Source of the DNA: Synechococcus sp. RedBA-s
Lineage (GTDB): Bacteria > Cyanobacteriota > Cyanobacteriia > PCC-6307 > Cyanobiaceae
Assembly: GCF_024345495.1 (NCBI RefSeq)
Contig: NZ_JAGQBF010000014.1
Span: forward strand, 1 to 64,000
Reading direction: 5' to 3'
Length of the DNA stretch: 64,000 nt
Shown here: positions 23,651-32,356 of the stretch, piece after piece
How the letters are laid out: each line of letters begins with the position of its first letter
Numbering within the stretch: the first letter of the stretch is position 1
Notes under the pieces: model-generated
Databases searched by the model: none
Seen by the model: only the letters and a program-made list of their open reading frames with translations
Told to the model about the DNA's origin: nothing
Translations under genes and position numbers: made by a program

Positions 23651-24466
23651 ATGCCTTTGTTGATGCAGAGTTCGATGCGCCCGGCCGGTGGCGATGGACC
23701 CGGAGCTGGTTTTCAGCTGATCGCGGCGGCGGCTGTGGCCCTGCTGATCTTGCTCACCCAGACGATCTTCATCGTCCCGGCCGGAAACGTGGCTGTGGTC
23801 ACCACCCTGGGGCGCGTCACGGGTGGCCAGCGCAGCCCCGGTCCTAACGTCAAGGTGCCGCTGATTCAGGCCACTTCGTTGTTTGATGTGCGCACCCAGG
23901 TGCGTCCTGAGCAGTTCTCCACGCTCACCAAGGATCTGCAGGTGATCGAGGCGACGGCCACGGTCAAATATGCCATCAAGCCGAAGGAAGCAGGACGGAT
24001 CTACGAAACGATCGCCACAGACAACCAGCAGATCTATCCGCGCATCATTCAGCCGTCACTGCTCAAAGCACTCAAGTCGGTGTTCTCCCAATACGAGCTG
24101 GTTACGATCGCCACTGAATGGAACAGCATCTCCGAGCTCGTTCAGGACAAAGTGGCCCAGGAACTGATCAAATTCGATTACGTGCAGGTGCAGGGGCTTG
24201 ACCTCACCGGCCTGCAGATCGCTGAGGAATACCGTGCAGCGATTGAGCAGAAGCAGATCGCCGATCAGCGGCTGCTGCGCGCCCAGACCGAAGTGAAGAT
24301 CGCCGAACAGGAGGCCAAGCGCTACCAGATTCTCAACTCCAGCCTTGATGATCAGGTGCTCTTCAAGCTCTTCCTCGACAAGTGGGACGGCCAGACCTCC
24401 GTGGTGCCGGCCCTGCCGGGAACAGTCGGCGGTGGCACCCCGGTGATCGTCAACGGGCGCCGCTGA
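23651..24466 (+). CDS. Prohibitin/SPFH-family membrane protein
   Basis: A 271-residue protein. It has a membrane anchor (LIAAAAVALLILLTQTIFIV) and an SPFH domain: VPAGNVAVVTTLGRVTGG, PGPNVKVPLIQATSLFDVRTQ, LQVIEATATVKYAIKP, then a coiled region QKQIADQRLLRAQTEVKIAEQEAKR and a short tail. Bacterial prohibitins form ring scaffolds that control membrane proteases such as FtsH. In cyanobacteria they are linked to photosystem II turnover. The start is one of several closely spaced ATGs. Confidence 0.85.
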   Translation: MPLLMQSSMRPAGGDGPGAGFQLIAAAAVALLILLTQTIFIVPAGNVAVVTTLGRVTGGQRSPGPNVKVPLIQATSLFDVRTQVRPEQFSTLTKDLQVIEATATVKYAIKPKEAGRIYETIATDNQQIYPRIIQPSLLKALKSVFSQYELVTIATEWNSISELVQDKVAQELIKFDYVQVQGLDLTGLQIAEEYRAAIEQKQIADQRLLRAQTEVKIAEQEAKRYQILNSSLDDQVLFKLFLDKWDGQTSVVPALPGTVGGGTPVIVNGRR

Positions 24467-24469
24467 CTC

Positions 24470-24844
24470 TCAGTCGTAGCGGCAGGCCGGGCTCAGTCCC
24501 GGCACCGTGAACTCCTGGAACCAGAGGAAGTCGCGGCTTCTCCAGCCCAGATCAAAGGGGGCTGTGGAGGCCCACTCCCCCTGCTCAAGCTGGAAGTGTG
24601 ACCTGAGGTAGTTGGGCACCAGGGCTTCCACCTCCCGCTGCCCTTCGCTCTCCTCATCGGCAAAAAGCCGATCCAGGTAGAGCACCGCAAAGATTGACGT
24701 CTCCTCATCCACCACCACCACCTCGAACGGTCCGTCTTCGGCGGGCAGGGGGGTGACTTCGAAGAACTCATCACGTTCCAGGGGGTCCGACGGAGCCTTC
24801 TCCATCAGAGCCGCAAGGGCCTGCTTGAAGCGATCGAGGGTCAC
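24470..24844 (-). CDS. Conserved acidic protein of unknown function
   Basis: About 124 residues, acidic: LDRFKQALAALMEKAPSDPL, then FEVVVVDEETSIFAVLYLDR and a C-terminal WRSRDFLWFQEFTVPGLSPA. I do not recognise a family. The GTG start forms a GTGA overlap with the stop of the upstream CPBP gene, so it is the last gene of a six-gene unit. Soluble, no signal peptide. Confidence 0.6.
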   Translation of the reverse strand: MTLDRFKQALAALMEKAPSDPLERDEFFEVTPLPAEDGPFEVVVVDEETSIFAVLYLDRLFADEESEGQREVEALVPNYLRSHFQLEQGEWASTAPFDLGWRSRDFLWFQEFTVPGLSPACRYD

Positions 24845-27276
24845 GGCGAAAGCTGCGGCTGCTCTTGCATCCTCGCTCTGCCCCCCAGGCCCCAGAGCCA
24901 GAGCGTTACAGCCAGCCCATGCAGCAGCACCGGCGGCCAGAGGGAGCCGCTCAGCCCGTAGCTCAGCACGCAGGCCGCCCCCAGCAAGGTGCATTGAACC
25001 AGGAAGCGGCCGTCGCCGAACACCCCTCGCCCCGCCGGGTACCAGCAGCGGGCCGCCACAGGGTGGTACAGCACGAACAGACCCACGCTCAGGGCTCCCC
25101 AGGCGGCTGAACCGGCCAGGGATTCCCCCTCAAGCGGGTGGGGCAGCAGGGCTACGCGGAACAGAAGTTCCTCCCCCAGGGCCGGCATCAGCAGCAGGCC
25201 CGGCACGGCCCGCAGCGACGGCCCCAGTGCTTCCAGCCTCCAGGGGCTCAGAAAACCCGAGCCCCAGCCCAGCGGCAGGGCCAGCGCCGCGTAGGCCGCC
25301 ACAACCGCCAGAGCGCTCCCCAGGCTGGCTGCTCCCAGGGGCGCGAACAGGGCATCGCTGAGGCGCCGTAGCAGGGTGGAGAGGATCGGAATCTGACCCA
25401 GCAACAGGGTGGGGGCTAGCGGTTCAAGGCTGGTGTCGCCTCCGGCCAGCTGGTTGCTGCGCAGGAACCAGAGGCTGGCGCCGTGCTGCAGAAACACCCG
25501 TGCCATGTCGTCGTGGGCGCGGCGGGGCAGCATCGAGCGCCAGCTCAGCAGCGCATCCACGCCCGTTTCACCGCGCACGAAGCTCCCACCCGCCACCACC
25601 GCCGCGTTGTGGCGCCAATCGGAGCGCACCATGCCGAAGGGGCTGAGCAGCTCATCAAGGGAAGAGGAGAGACCCGCCAGCTGGCGGAAGGCCTGGCTGG
25701 AGTTCTCCTGGGGGTGGGCTTTGATCCAGCGGCGCAGCTCGGGTTCGTTGGCCGTGCGGCGGCGCAGGCGATCGATGGCGATGAACAGCGCCTGGCTCGA
25801 ATCCTGCACGCAGGAGGTGGACGGGGTCACCGTGGAGACGCCGCTGCCGTCGCCACTGCGGTAGCGGGCCATCAGCACCTCCGCCTGGTTCGCCAGCTCC
25901 TGCAGCAACGACAGAGGTTGGCCGGCCACCGTCAGGTCGTCGAAGGGGCGCAGTTTGATCAACACATCGGAGATGGGCCGCGAGCCCAGCCAGCCCCGCT
26001 GGAGATCACCGCTGAAGGCCGTCCAGTCTTGGGTCCCCGAGACGATCCCATTGGGGTTGTTGGCATAGATCTGGTGGTAGCGCAGGTCGAAGCGGGGCTC
26101 GCCGGTGATGGCATCGTTCACCACCCGCGCTTCCCCGAAGGCGAAGTGGCCGGTCACGGTGAAGCCGCTGATCCGTTCACCCCCCGGCCCACCGATGCCA
26201 CCGAAGCTGTGGATCAGCAGGGCCCTATCCCCGGCCTGCCAGTTTTCGCCCAGCAACACCCGCCTGATCCGCCCCCGCTGCCTGGGGGTGTTGGCCCAGT
26301 TGCCGCGCAGGATGTAAGGGAGTCCCTCTCGGGTGGTGGGCAGCACGGCATCGGGGCTCAGCAGGTGCAGGGCCCTGGGCCGGATGGCCTGGACCGTGAA
26401 CAGCCCTTCGGCATCAGGTGCGCCATAGAGGTACCAACCCTGGGCCCCCACGGGATTGGAGCTCAGCCCTCGCGGCGTGGAGATCCAGCGGCCGTAGCGA
26501 TCGCGGGGCTGCTGGGGCACCCGCACCACATCCTCGGGGCCGCTGAAGTCCCCCCGCTCCGGGCTCCAGTGCTGCACGCGGAAGCGCTCCGGCTGGCTGG
26601 CAACGGGCCCAAGAATCCGCCCCAGACCCACGTAGCGGCCGCTGATCTGCAGCGGTGGTCGGCCGATGCTTAGCCGGCTGGGGCCATCCGCCGCCGGCTC
26701 CAGCTCCACCTCCTCCAGCTGCACGATCAGATCGTCGTTGGGGCGCGCCCCCGCCAGCGATTGCAGTGGGCCCACCCGCCGACGCCCATCCAGCCGCCTT
26801 GGCAGCACGTTGCCCTGGGCCTCGATCGCCCGGGCCTCCGGCGCGAAGCGCACATCGGTGCTCACCCGCTCCACCAGCTCCTGCAGGACAGGCCGCTGGG
26901 CCCAGCCCAGGCGCAGCACCTGCCCCTGGAGCGCCACGGCTGTCGTGGGTGCGTGCTCGATCTCGACCCACACCCAGTCGCCGGGATCCCGGTCGGTTTC
27001 AGCGGCGCTGGGCAGGATCAACCGCCCGATCCAGTCGGCGTGGGGCTGATACAGGCGCGGATCGGGGCGCTGGGCCAGCGGGTAGTGGCTGGGCCGGTTG
27101 AAGGGGGCGGCCTGGGCCAGGGCGTAACTGCTGCCAGGGGCGGGAGGGCCGGCCAAGGAAGGAGCCAGCAGCAGCGGCAGCAGCAGCGACACCACCAGGG
27201 TCAGCAGCAGCAGGAGCGGCCGCCGAGCACGGGGCCAGGGACCTGATCGCCGCCCATGGGGAGAGCCCGATCTCAC
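24841..27276 (-). CDS. Large CPBP-type intramembrane protease with long N-terminal domain
   Basis: An 811-residue protein. It has an N-terminal signal/anchor (RPLLLLLTLVVSLLLPLLLA), about 550 residues of predicted extracytoplasmic sequence with no recognised domain (includes ALLIHSFGGIGGPGGE and WTAFSGDLQRGWLGSRPISDV), then a C-terminal ~200-residue multi-pass domain with CPBP motifs: PALGEELLFRVALL (the E-E-x-x-x-R glutamates), VGLFVLYHPVA (second histidine motif) and WPPVLLHGLAVTLW. CPBP proteins are glutamate intramembrane peptidases or prenyl-modification relatives; family members are often ~200-300 residues. ATGA overlap with the upstream zinc-ribbon gene. Confidence 0.8.
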   Translation of the reverse strand: MRSGSPHGRRSGPWPRARRPLLLLLTLVVSLLLPLLLAPSLAGPPAPGSSYALAQAAPFNRPSHYPLAQRPDPRLYQPHADWIGRLILPSAAETDRDPGDWVWVEIEHAPTTAVALQGQVLRLGWAQRPVLQELVERVSTDVRFAPEARAIEAQGNVLPRRLDGRRRVGPLQSLAGARPNDDLIVQLEEVELEPAADGPSRLSIGRPPLQISGRYVGLGRILGPVASQPERFRVQHWSPERGDFSGPEDVVRVPQQPRDRYGRWISTPRGLSSNPVGAQGWYLYGAPDAEGLFTVQAIRPRALHLLSPDAVLPTTREGLPYILRGNWANTPRQRGRIRRVLLGENWQAGDRALLIHSFGGIGGPGGERISGFTVTGHFAFGEARVVNDAITGEPRFDLRYHQIYANNPNGIVSGTQDWTAFSGDLQRGWLGSRPISDVLIKLRPFDDLTVAGQPLSLLQELANQAEVLMARYRSGDGSGVSTVTPSTSCVQDSSQALFIAIDRLRRRTANEPELRRWIKAHPQENSSQAFRQLAGLSSSLDELLSPFGMVRSDWRHNAAVVAGGSFVRGETGVDALLSWRSMLPRRAHDDMARVFLQHGASLWFLRSNQLAGGDTSLEPLAPTLLLGQIPILSTLLRRLSDALFAPLGAASLGSALAVVAAYAALALPLGWGSGFLSPWRLEALGPSLRAVPGLLLMPALGEELLFRVALLPHPLEGESLAGSAAWGALSVGLFVLYHPVAARCWYPAGRGVFGDGRFLVQCTLLGAACVLSYGLSGSLWPPVLLHGLAVTLWLWGLGGRARMQEQPQLSP

Positions 27277-28604
27277 GGCCGGGGGCTCAGGGTGGCTGGC
27301 GCCACCTCCAGCTGGGCGGCGCCGCAGTGGCTGCAGTACGGCAGGTGCCGGCGGGTGGGCTCGTGGCAGTGGACGCAGGTGCGGAACTGGGCGTAGCCGC
27401 AGTGGGGGCAGTGGCGGTCGCCGTTGGGCAGCTTGCGCGCGCAGTGCAGGCAGCGGCTGCGCTGGGCCCGCTCCGCCGCCTGCAGCCTGGGGTTGAACAA
27501 CAGCGCCTGCAGCAGCTTGATCAGGGCGAAACCCACCACTGGCACCGCCAACAGGTAGAGGTAATTCACCAGGAAGCGCAGGTTGCCCGCCAGGGCCCGC
27601 ACCGCCGCCAGCAGCAGCTCGAAGATCACCCCCACCTGGGCCGCTTCAGCCAGCTTCAGCAGCAGCGGGATCAGGGAAATCACCAGCAGGTGCCAGCTCA
27701 CCAGCGCCAGCAGGCCGTGCCCCCTGCGCAGGGCGTGGCGATGGATCAGCAGGCTCAGCAGCACCAGGGGCGCCAGGAAGAGGCCCTGCAGCAGCAGGCG
27801 CTGGCTGGGGGCCCAGAACTGGGCCCGCGCGAAGCCCCGCTCCATCGCCGCATAGCTGCTGCTGCGGTTCAGAAACGCCAGGAACGCCTGGCTGTCACGG
27901 GCCTCCAGCAGGCCCTGACCAAGCGTGACCACTTCATCGCGCAGGCTGGCAATGCGGGCGTCGTTGGCCTCGATCTCACGCCGGGCCTGGGAGGCCGGCA
28001 CCTTCTGGATGGTCTTTGAGGCCGGCTGACTGGCGATCTGCTCCAGCAGGCTGGAGTCGTACTGGGAGCGGATGGAGGCGTTGCCCTGCTCCAGGGCGGT
28101 GATCTCGCTTTCGGCCGCATCCAGCTCCCTCTGCCGCTGGCGCAGCTGAGGCTGGGCGGCGATGCGGTCCTGATGGCCCGCGAACTCCAGGCAGAGGGGC
28201 GCCACCTGGCCGAGGTGGTCGCGGCCGTCCGCGATGGCCCGGGCGCTGAATCCCGGTTCAGGGGCTGATGCCTTGCTCTCCCCCGGTGAGCGGCGGGGAA
28301 GGGCCCGGCGCAGGATCGCCAGGTTCTGCTGACGCTGATCCGTGTTGCCATCGCGGTAGAGGCTCCACTCGGCCTGACAGGGGAAGGCCTGCTGAGGGCT
28401 CAGGGGCCACTGGGCGATGGCGGCCATGCCGCTGAAGATGTTGAGCAGCAGCAGCAGATCCACCAGCACGATCACCAGCAGGCTGGCCTTGTTCAGCGGC
28501 TGGCCATTGAGGCTCCCCGAGCGCTGCAGCAGCTTGCCCATCAGCCTCCCCAGTCGGTGGCGGGCACGGCTCAGGCGGGAGGTGAACGGAACTCCTTGTG
28601 GCAT
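27273..28604 (-). CDS. Multi-pass membrane protein with two C-terminal zinc ribbons
   Basis: A 443-residue protein. It has one N-terminal helix (LLVIVLVDLLLLLNIFSGM) and a charged coiled region (~residues 150-240, RQRQRELDAAESEITALEQG). Three or four helices follow (LLQGLFLAPLVLLSLLI, LALVSWHLLVISLIPLLLKL, LVNYLYLLAVPVVGFALIKL). The tail has CLHC, CPHC, CVHC and CSHC pairs, forming two treble-clef-like zinc ribbons. The ribbon end is presumably cytoplasmic and may bind a partner or nucleic acid. Function unknown. Overlaps the CPBP protease start (ATGA). Confidence 0.7.
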   Translation of the reverse strand: MPQGVPFTSRLSRARHRLGRLMGKLLQRSGSLNGQPLNKASLLVIVLVDLLLLLNIFSGMAAIAQWPLSPQQAFPCQAEWSLYRDGNTDQRQQNLAILRRALPRRSPGESKASAPEPGFSARAIADGRDHLGQVAPLCLEFAGHQDRIAAQPQLRQRQRELDAAESEITALEQGNASIRSQYDSSLLEQIASQPASKTIQKVPASQARREIEANDARIASLRDEVVTLGQGLLEARDSQAFLAFLNRSSSYAAMERGFARAQFWAPSQRLLLQGLFLAPLVLLSLLIHRHALRRGHGLLALVSWHLLVISLIPLLLKLAEAAQVGVIFELLLAAVRALAGNLRFLVNYLYLLAVPVVGFALIKLLQALLFNPRLQAAERAQRSRCLHCARKLPNGDRHCPHCGYAQFRTCVHCHEPTRRHLPYCSHCGAAQLEVAPATLSPRP

Positions 28605-28614
28605 CAGAGCGGTG

Positions 28615-29610
28615 CTATGGCCAGAGGCTCAGCGTTGCAGGCTGCGCATCCAGCCGCCAGAGCTGGGCCCTTCGGCGCAACAACTCCTGCCCCACGATCG
28701 CCTCCACCCGCAGGCTCTCGAAGATCGGGTTGGCGGTCACGATGGCCTCGACTCGCTGGCCTGGATCACCCCCCGGCAGGGCCAGGCCGGAGAGGCTCTG
28801 GAGGCTGGCGCTCTGCTCGCCGCAGAACCCCGCCAGCCGCACAGCCCTGGCTGGTGCCAGGGGCCGCAGCTTCGTAGCCAGTCCCGCTGTGATGAACAGC
28901 CCCTCGGCGCCGGTGTCGGCCAGGGCGAGGGCCGACACCGCGGGCGTGGCCATGGGCATCAGCGGCACCCCTTCGCGCCAGAGCAGCGGCAGGGTGGTGG
29001 CGCCGGTGGGGGCTGCCCGGCGCAAGCGATCGGCATCGACGAGGGCCAGCGGACCCAGGCTGAGGCGCTGGCCCAGGGGGTCGATCCAGAGTGGCTGCTG
29101 CCGCAGCTGCGGGGCACCCAGCACCCCATCAACCCCCTCTGGCAGCTCGGCCACCGGCAGCACCAGCGCCTCCATGCCCCTGATCTGGAAGCGATTGCCC
29201 GCCGCGCTGATCTCCAGGTCGGGCAGCTGCACCCGCCGAGGCTTCAGCTCGGGGCAGGCCGCACCGGCACCGGCGAGCGCGAAGGTTCTGGGGTCCACCA
29301 GCCGGCTCTGGAGCGCCAGGCGGCGCACCAGCTCGGGGGTCACCAGGGTTGTGGAGGCGCCGGTGTCGAGCAGCAACCGCACCGGACCGCCGCTGCTCTG
29401 GAGGCTGAGCACGGGTGTGTCTCCGCCGCTGGCCCGCTCCAGGGGCACGCCCACCTGGCCGCTGCTCCGACCGGGCGCCAGGGGTGGCCCCCCCAGCTGT
29501 ATCAAGGCTGCTGTGGTGATGGCTGTCGCCACAGAGCTGGGGGCCGAACCCGCGAGAAGCAGGCCAATGAGCCCCAGCCACAGACCCACGGCGGCGGCTC
29601 TGTGGCTCAT
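28615..29610 (-). CDS. Secreted aspartic protease with two DTG motifs
   Basis: About 331 residues from ATG 29610. It has a signal peptide (AAVGLWLGLIGLLLAGSAPSSVATA), then two lobes, each with a catalytic-type motif: VRLLLDTGASTTLV and ALALADTGAEGLF. Each is followed by hydrophobic-hydrophobic-G elements (VDGVLGAPQL, EAIVGQELL). Retropepsin-like bacterial proteins normally carry one such motif and dimerise, while a pair in one chain is pepsin-like. The upstream gene's stop overlaps the start (ATGA), and a zinc-ribbon membrane protein follows. It may process envelope proteins. Confidence 0.75.
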   Translation of the reverse strand: MSHRAAAVGLWLGLIGLLLAGSAPSSVATAITTAALIQLGGPPLAPGRSSGQVGVPLERASGGDTPVLSLQSSGGPVRLLLDTGASTTLVTPELVRRLALQSRLVDPRTFALAGAGAACPELKPRRVQLPDLEISAAGNRFQIRGMEALVLPVAELPEGVDGVLGAPQLRQQPLWIDPLGQRLSLGPLALVDADRLRRAAPTGATTLPLLWREGVPLMPMATPAVSALALADTGAEGLFITAGLATKLRPLAPARAVRLAGFCGEQSASLQSLSGLALPGGDPGQRVEAIVTANPIFESLRVEAIVGQELLRRRAQLWRLDAQPATLSLWP

Positions 29611-30437
29611 CGGCCGTCGGCGCGGCGCAGGGTGATCGCCAGGGCCCCATCGGGCCGGCGCAACTCCAGCCGGTTCGCTTCGATCTGCCACTGGCTGGCG
29701 GATTCAAGGGCGCTCAGGAACTGAATCTCCTGCTCCATCACGCCCCGGGGCCGCACGCAGATCCTGCGGGTTGCCGCCGGCGGACTCACCTGGATCGTTC
29801 CCTGGCCCACCACCGCCGAGGCGTTGTAACGGTTGCAGCCAGCCGCTCCAGCCAGGCGGCCCCTGGAGCTGAGCTCCAGGCTGAGGGTGGTACCGGTCAA
29901 GGTGCTCACCACCGCCTGCTTGCCGTTGTTCAGCCCGGTGACGATCCAGAGGGCGCCGGCGATCTCCTGGGGCTGGGGCCGGAAGCGGGCCACGGGCTTG
30001 CCATTGGCGGCCATCAGCTCCAACTGGCCGTTGCGCAGGGCGTAGCCCCTGGCCGCCGTCAGGGCTGCCCTGAAGGCTTCTGCCTGGCGCATCTGCTGAT
30101 CAGGACAGGCCATCTGGGTGGAGGGACCCTGTTCGCTCACCCGAAAGATCGTGTCCCGCACCTGAACCGTGGCGGAGTAACGGTTGCAGCCGTCGCTGCC
30201 GCTGACGCGACCCTGCTCCAGGCGCAGGGTCGGAGTGGGCGGAACCACCGCTCTGCGTCCCGGGATCGATTCCAGTAGCCAGGCACTGCCCTCCAGGGGC
30301 GAGGGTGGTCGCCGCTGCGCCACCGCAGGCTCCCCCGCCGGCCGGGTCTGGGCCAGCAGTGGGTTGGCTGCCATCGCTAGCAGGCCCCCTAGGGCCAGCG
30401 CCAGGGAAGCCCAGGTTCCTGCATTGCGTTTGCTCAT
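29607..30437 (-). CDS. Double META-domain secreted protein
   Basis: About 276 residues from ATG 30437. It has a signal peptide (SLALALGGLLAMAANPLLAQ), then two META/HslJ-like domains (~residues 48-150 and 160-275). Each has the W-L-L/V start and the G-C-N-R-Y motif (SAWLLESIPG...SGSDGCNRYSAT; LWIVTGLNNG...AGAAGCNRYNAS) and a later Cys forming a probable disulphide (QMACPDQQM; RRICVRPRG). META proteins such as HslJ are envelope stress or resistance factors. The duplicated form is compatible with an inhibitor-like or scaffold role. In one operon with the aspartic protease. Confidence 0.78.
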   Translation of the reverse strand: MSKRNAGTWASLALALGGLLAMAANPLLAQTRPAGEPAVAQRRPPSPLEGSAWLLESIPGRRAVVPPTPTLRLEQGRVSGSDGCNRYSATVQVRDTIFRVSEQGPSTQMACPDQQMRQAEAFRAALTAARGYALRNGQLELMAANGKPVARFRPQPQEIAGALWIVTGLNNGKQAVVSTLTGTTLSLELSSRGRLAGAAGCNRYNASAVVGQGTIQVSPPAATRRICVRPRGVMEQEIQFLSALESASQWQIEANRLELRRPDGALAITLRRADGR

Positions 30438-30438
30438 G

Positions 30439-30909
30439 TCATGCCCCACCGACGGCGGTGCCCATCCTGGTGCCCAGCACCCCCAGCAGCGCCCAGATCA
30501 CCCCCGACAGTTGATCCATCCGATCGCCCAGGCCAGCCATTTCCAGCTGGGCCAGCACAGCCGAGAAGGGCAGCACCAGGGCAAAGAGCAGGTTTTGGCT
30601 GATCACCGTGAGGGATTCCAAGACGAAGTAGAAGGCCACCGGCCCCAACAGCAGTCCCAGCAGGGTGTCGAGCGCCAGCAGGCGTTGATCACCCCCGTTC
30701 AGTTGCTTCAGCAGCACGGGCAGTTGCCGGCGGCCGGGTAGTAGCGCCATGAGGCCAACAATCAGCTGGGCCACAAAGAAAACGTTGCAGAAGCTGATCG
30801 GATTCTCACCGCCGATCGGATGGGCCGCTCCGAAGTTCTGTAGCCCTTTCAGGGCCGTGGCGTTGAGCCCCTTCAGCAGGACATACAGCGCCAGGGTCAG
30901 CCAGGCCAT
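30439..30909 (-). CDS. Half-length EamA/DMT-like membrane protein
   Basis: A 156-residue hydrophobic protein with about four to five helices: LTLALYVLLKGLNATALKGL, FCNVFFVAQLIVGLMALLPG, LGLLLGPVAFYFVLESLTVI and LFALVLPFSAVLAQLEMAGL. It resembles one half of an EamA/drug-metabolite transporter, whose full length is about 300 residues and 10 helices. The frame stops 1 nt before the next start, so either the gene lost its C-terminal half or it acts as a dimer of half-size subunits. It heads the six-gene minus-strand cluster. Confidence 0.55.
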   Translation of the reverse strand: MAWLTLALYVLLKGLNATALKGLQNFGAAHPIGGENPISFCNVFFVAQLIVGLMALLPGRRQLPVLLKQLNGGDQRLLALDTLLGLLLGPVAFYFVLESLTVISQNLLFALVLPFSAVLAQLEMAGLGDRMDQLSGVIWALLGVLGTRMGTAVGGA

Positions 30910-30987
30910 GGCCGGAGGCTGAAAAAGAATTTCGCCCCCAACTCCACGCCGTTCTAGTTATAGCTGTAGGCATTTTCGGGGGACTGG

Positions 30988-31590
30988 TCATTCGTGCCGC
31001 CCAGGTGCACGTAGCGCCAGGACTGGAACGCGAGGCGTCAGCCTTGGCCCCTCGAACTGAACGTCCAGGTCGTAGCGCATGTCGACGAAGCGCACGCCGG
31101 CATAGGGGATCACACTGAAGCTGCCGGCCTTGGCGATGGCCTCTTCCCGGTCACCGAAGCGGTAGCGGGCGGCCAGGTTGTTGATGCCCTGGATGTTGTT
31201 GAGCGAGGAGTCCAGCCGCCGGATCCCATCAGGGGACGTTCTGCCTTCCTGACCCCGCACATCGGCGGCCATGGTCAGCGGACGCAGCACCTGGTCCAGA
31301 TCCAGATCGGCCGTGAGACCCCTGACGGAGGTGCTGACCGTGGTGCGCAGGGGCAGGAAGCCATAGACCTCCACAGTGGCGTTCCAGGGGGAGGGGGCTG
31401 GTGGTTCGTGGTCTCCTGCTCCTCGGCGATGGCGGCTCCCGGGGCCATCAGGGCCGGGATCACAGCCGTCAGGGCGAACAGCAGAGCGCTCTGAGGCTGC
31501 TGGACCTGCAGGGCGATAACAGTACGGCGCAACGGCTTCGGAGTGAACAGCGGTGCGGCCAGGGAAGGAGTGGCCTGAAGCTCCGCCCGT
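30988..31590 (-). pseudogene. Frameshifted outer-membrane/porin-like protein
   Basis: Minus-strand frames supply a signal peptide (ALLFALTAVIPALMAPGAAI, then AEEQETTNHQ). After a slip in a poly-C tract near 31385 they give VEVYGFLPLRTTVSTSVRGL, TADLDLDQVLRPLTMAADVR, LAARYRFGDREEA, VIPYAGVRFVDMRYDLDVQFEG, then a drifting end. This is the pattern of cyanobacterial outer-membrane proteins with an early DLxxVLxPLxMA block and a later PYAGVRxxDxRY block. The strand-rich middle between them is missing and the C-terminus goes out of frame. Confidence 0.5.
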
Positions 31591-31623
31591 GTGGATCCAC
31601 AGACAGGCTCAGCGGCGGCGGCT

Positions 31624-32340
31624 TCAGATCGGATGCCGGCCGATGATCTCCAGATAGCGATCCTCCACGGCTCCCACATCCAGCTGGCTCAGGCCGGCCT
31701 CAACCAGCTGGGCCTCCACCTCCTCCACCGTGAAGGCAGCCCGCAGCGACTGGCGGTAGTCGTGCTGCAGCACGGGCGGGGCACCGGCGGCATGGGTGGC
31801 CACCAGCCGCTCCAGGGCGATCTGATCGGCGGGACGCCGCAGATCCCTGATGCAGATCGCAGCCCCGGGGGCCGCCATCTGCCGCACCGTGCTCCAGAGC
31901 ACCTGGGGATCATGGAGGTGATGCAGCAGGCTGTTGCTCACAACGGCGCTGTAGCCCCCCTGCAGCTGAGGGCAGGGGAGCCGGGCCTGCTGGAAGCTCA
32001 CGGATGCGCGGGGCCGTTCACCCTGCTGAAGGTGTCGCAGCCGCAGCTGATCGAGGCGGGCCAAGGCGATCGCCAGCATCGCCCCCGAGCCATCCACCCC
32101 CACCACCAAGCTGGAGGGATGGTGATCGGCCAGGCGGAAGGTGATGTTGCCCGGCCCGCAACCCAGATCGACGATGCGCTCCCCCAGCTGGGCACCGAAG
32201 CAGCAGGCGATGCGCTCCACCATGGCCTGGTCGGTGGCACTGAAATCAGCTTCGGCGTAGGCCAGGGCCTGCTCGGCCCCCTCCATCAGCTCAGGTTCGC
32301 AAACGCGCTCGATCGCTCGGCTCCAGGGGGCAAACGCCAT
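31624..32340 (-). CDS. Class I SAM-dependent methyltransferase
   Basis: A 238-residue methyltransferase. SAM-binding motif I is RIVDLGCGPGNITFRLADHH, then LVVGVDGSGAML and the post-motif YSAVVSNSLLHHLHDPQVLW and GAAICIRDLRRP. The substrate is unknown. It resembles the UbiE/type-11 group in gross pattern but lacks specific signatures. It starts 16 nt downstream of the RodZ-like gene on the same strand. Confidence 0.8.
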   Translation of the reverse strand: MAFAPWSRAIERVCEPELMEGAEQALAYAEADFSATDQAMVERIACCFGAQLGERIVDLGCGPGNITFRLADHHPSSLVVGVDGSGAMLAIALARLDQLRLRHLQQGERPRASVSFQQARLPCPQLQGGYSAVVSNSLLHHLHDPQVLWSTVRQMAAPGAAICIRDLRRPADQIALERLVATHAAGAPPVLQHDYRQSLRAAFTVEEVEAQLVEAGLSQLDVGAVEDRYLEIIGRHPI

Positions 32341-32356
32341 TCTCCCTGCGGTTGCT

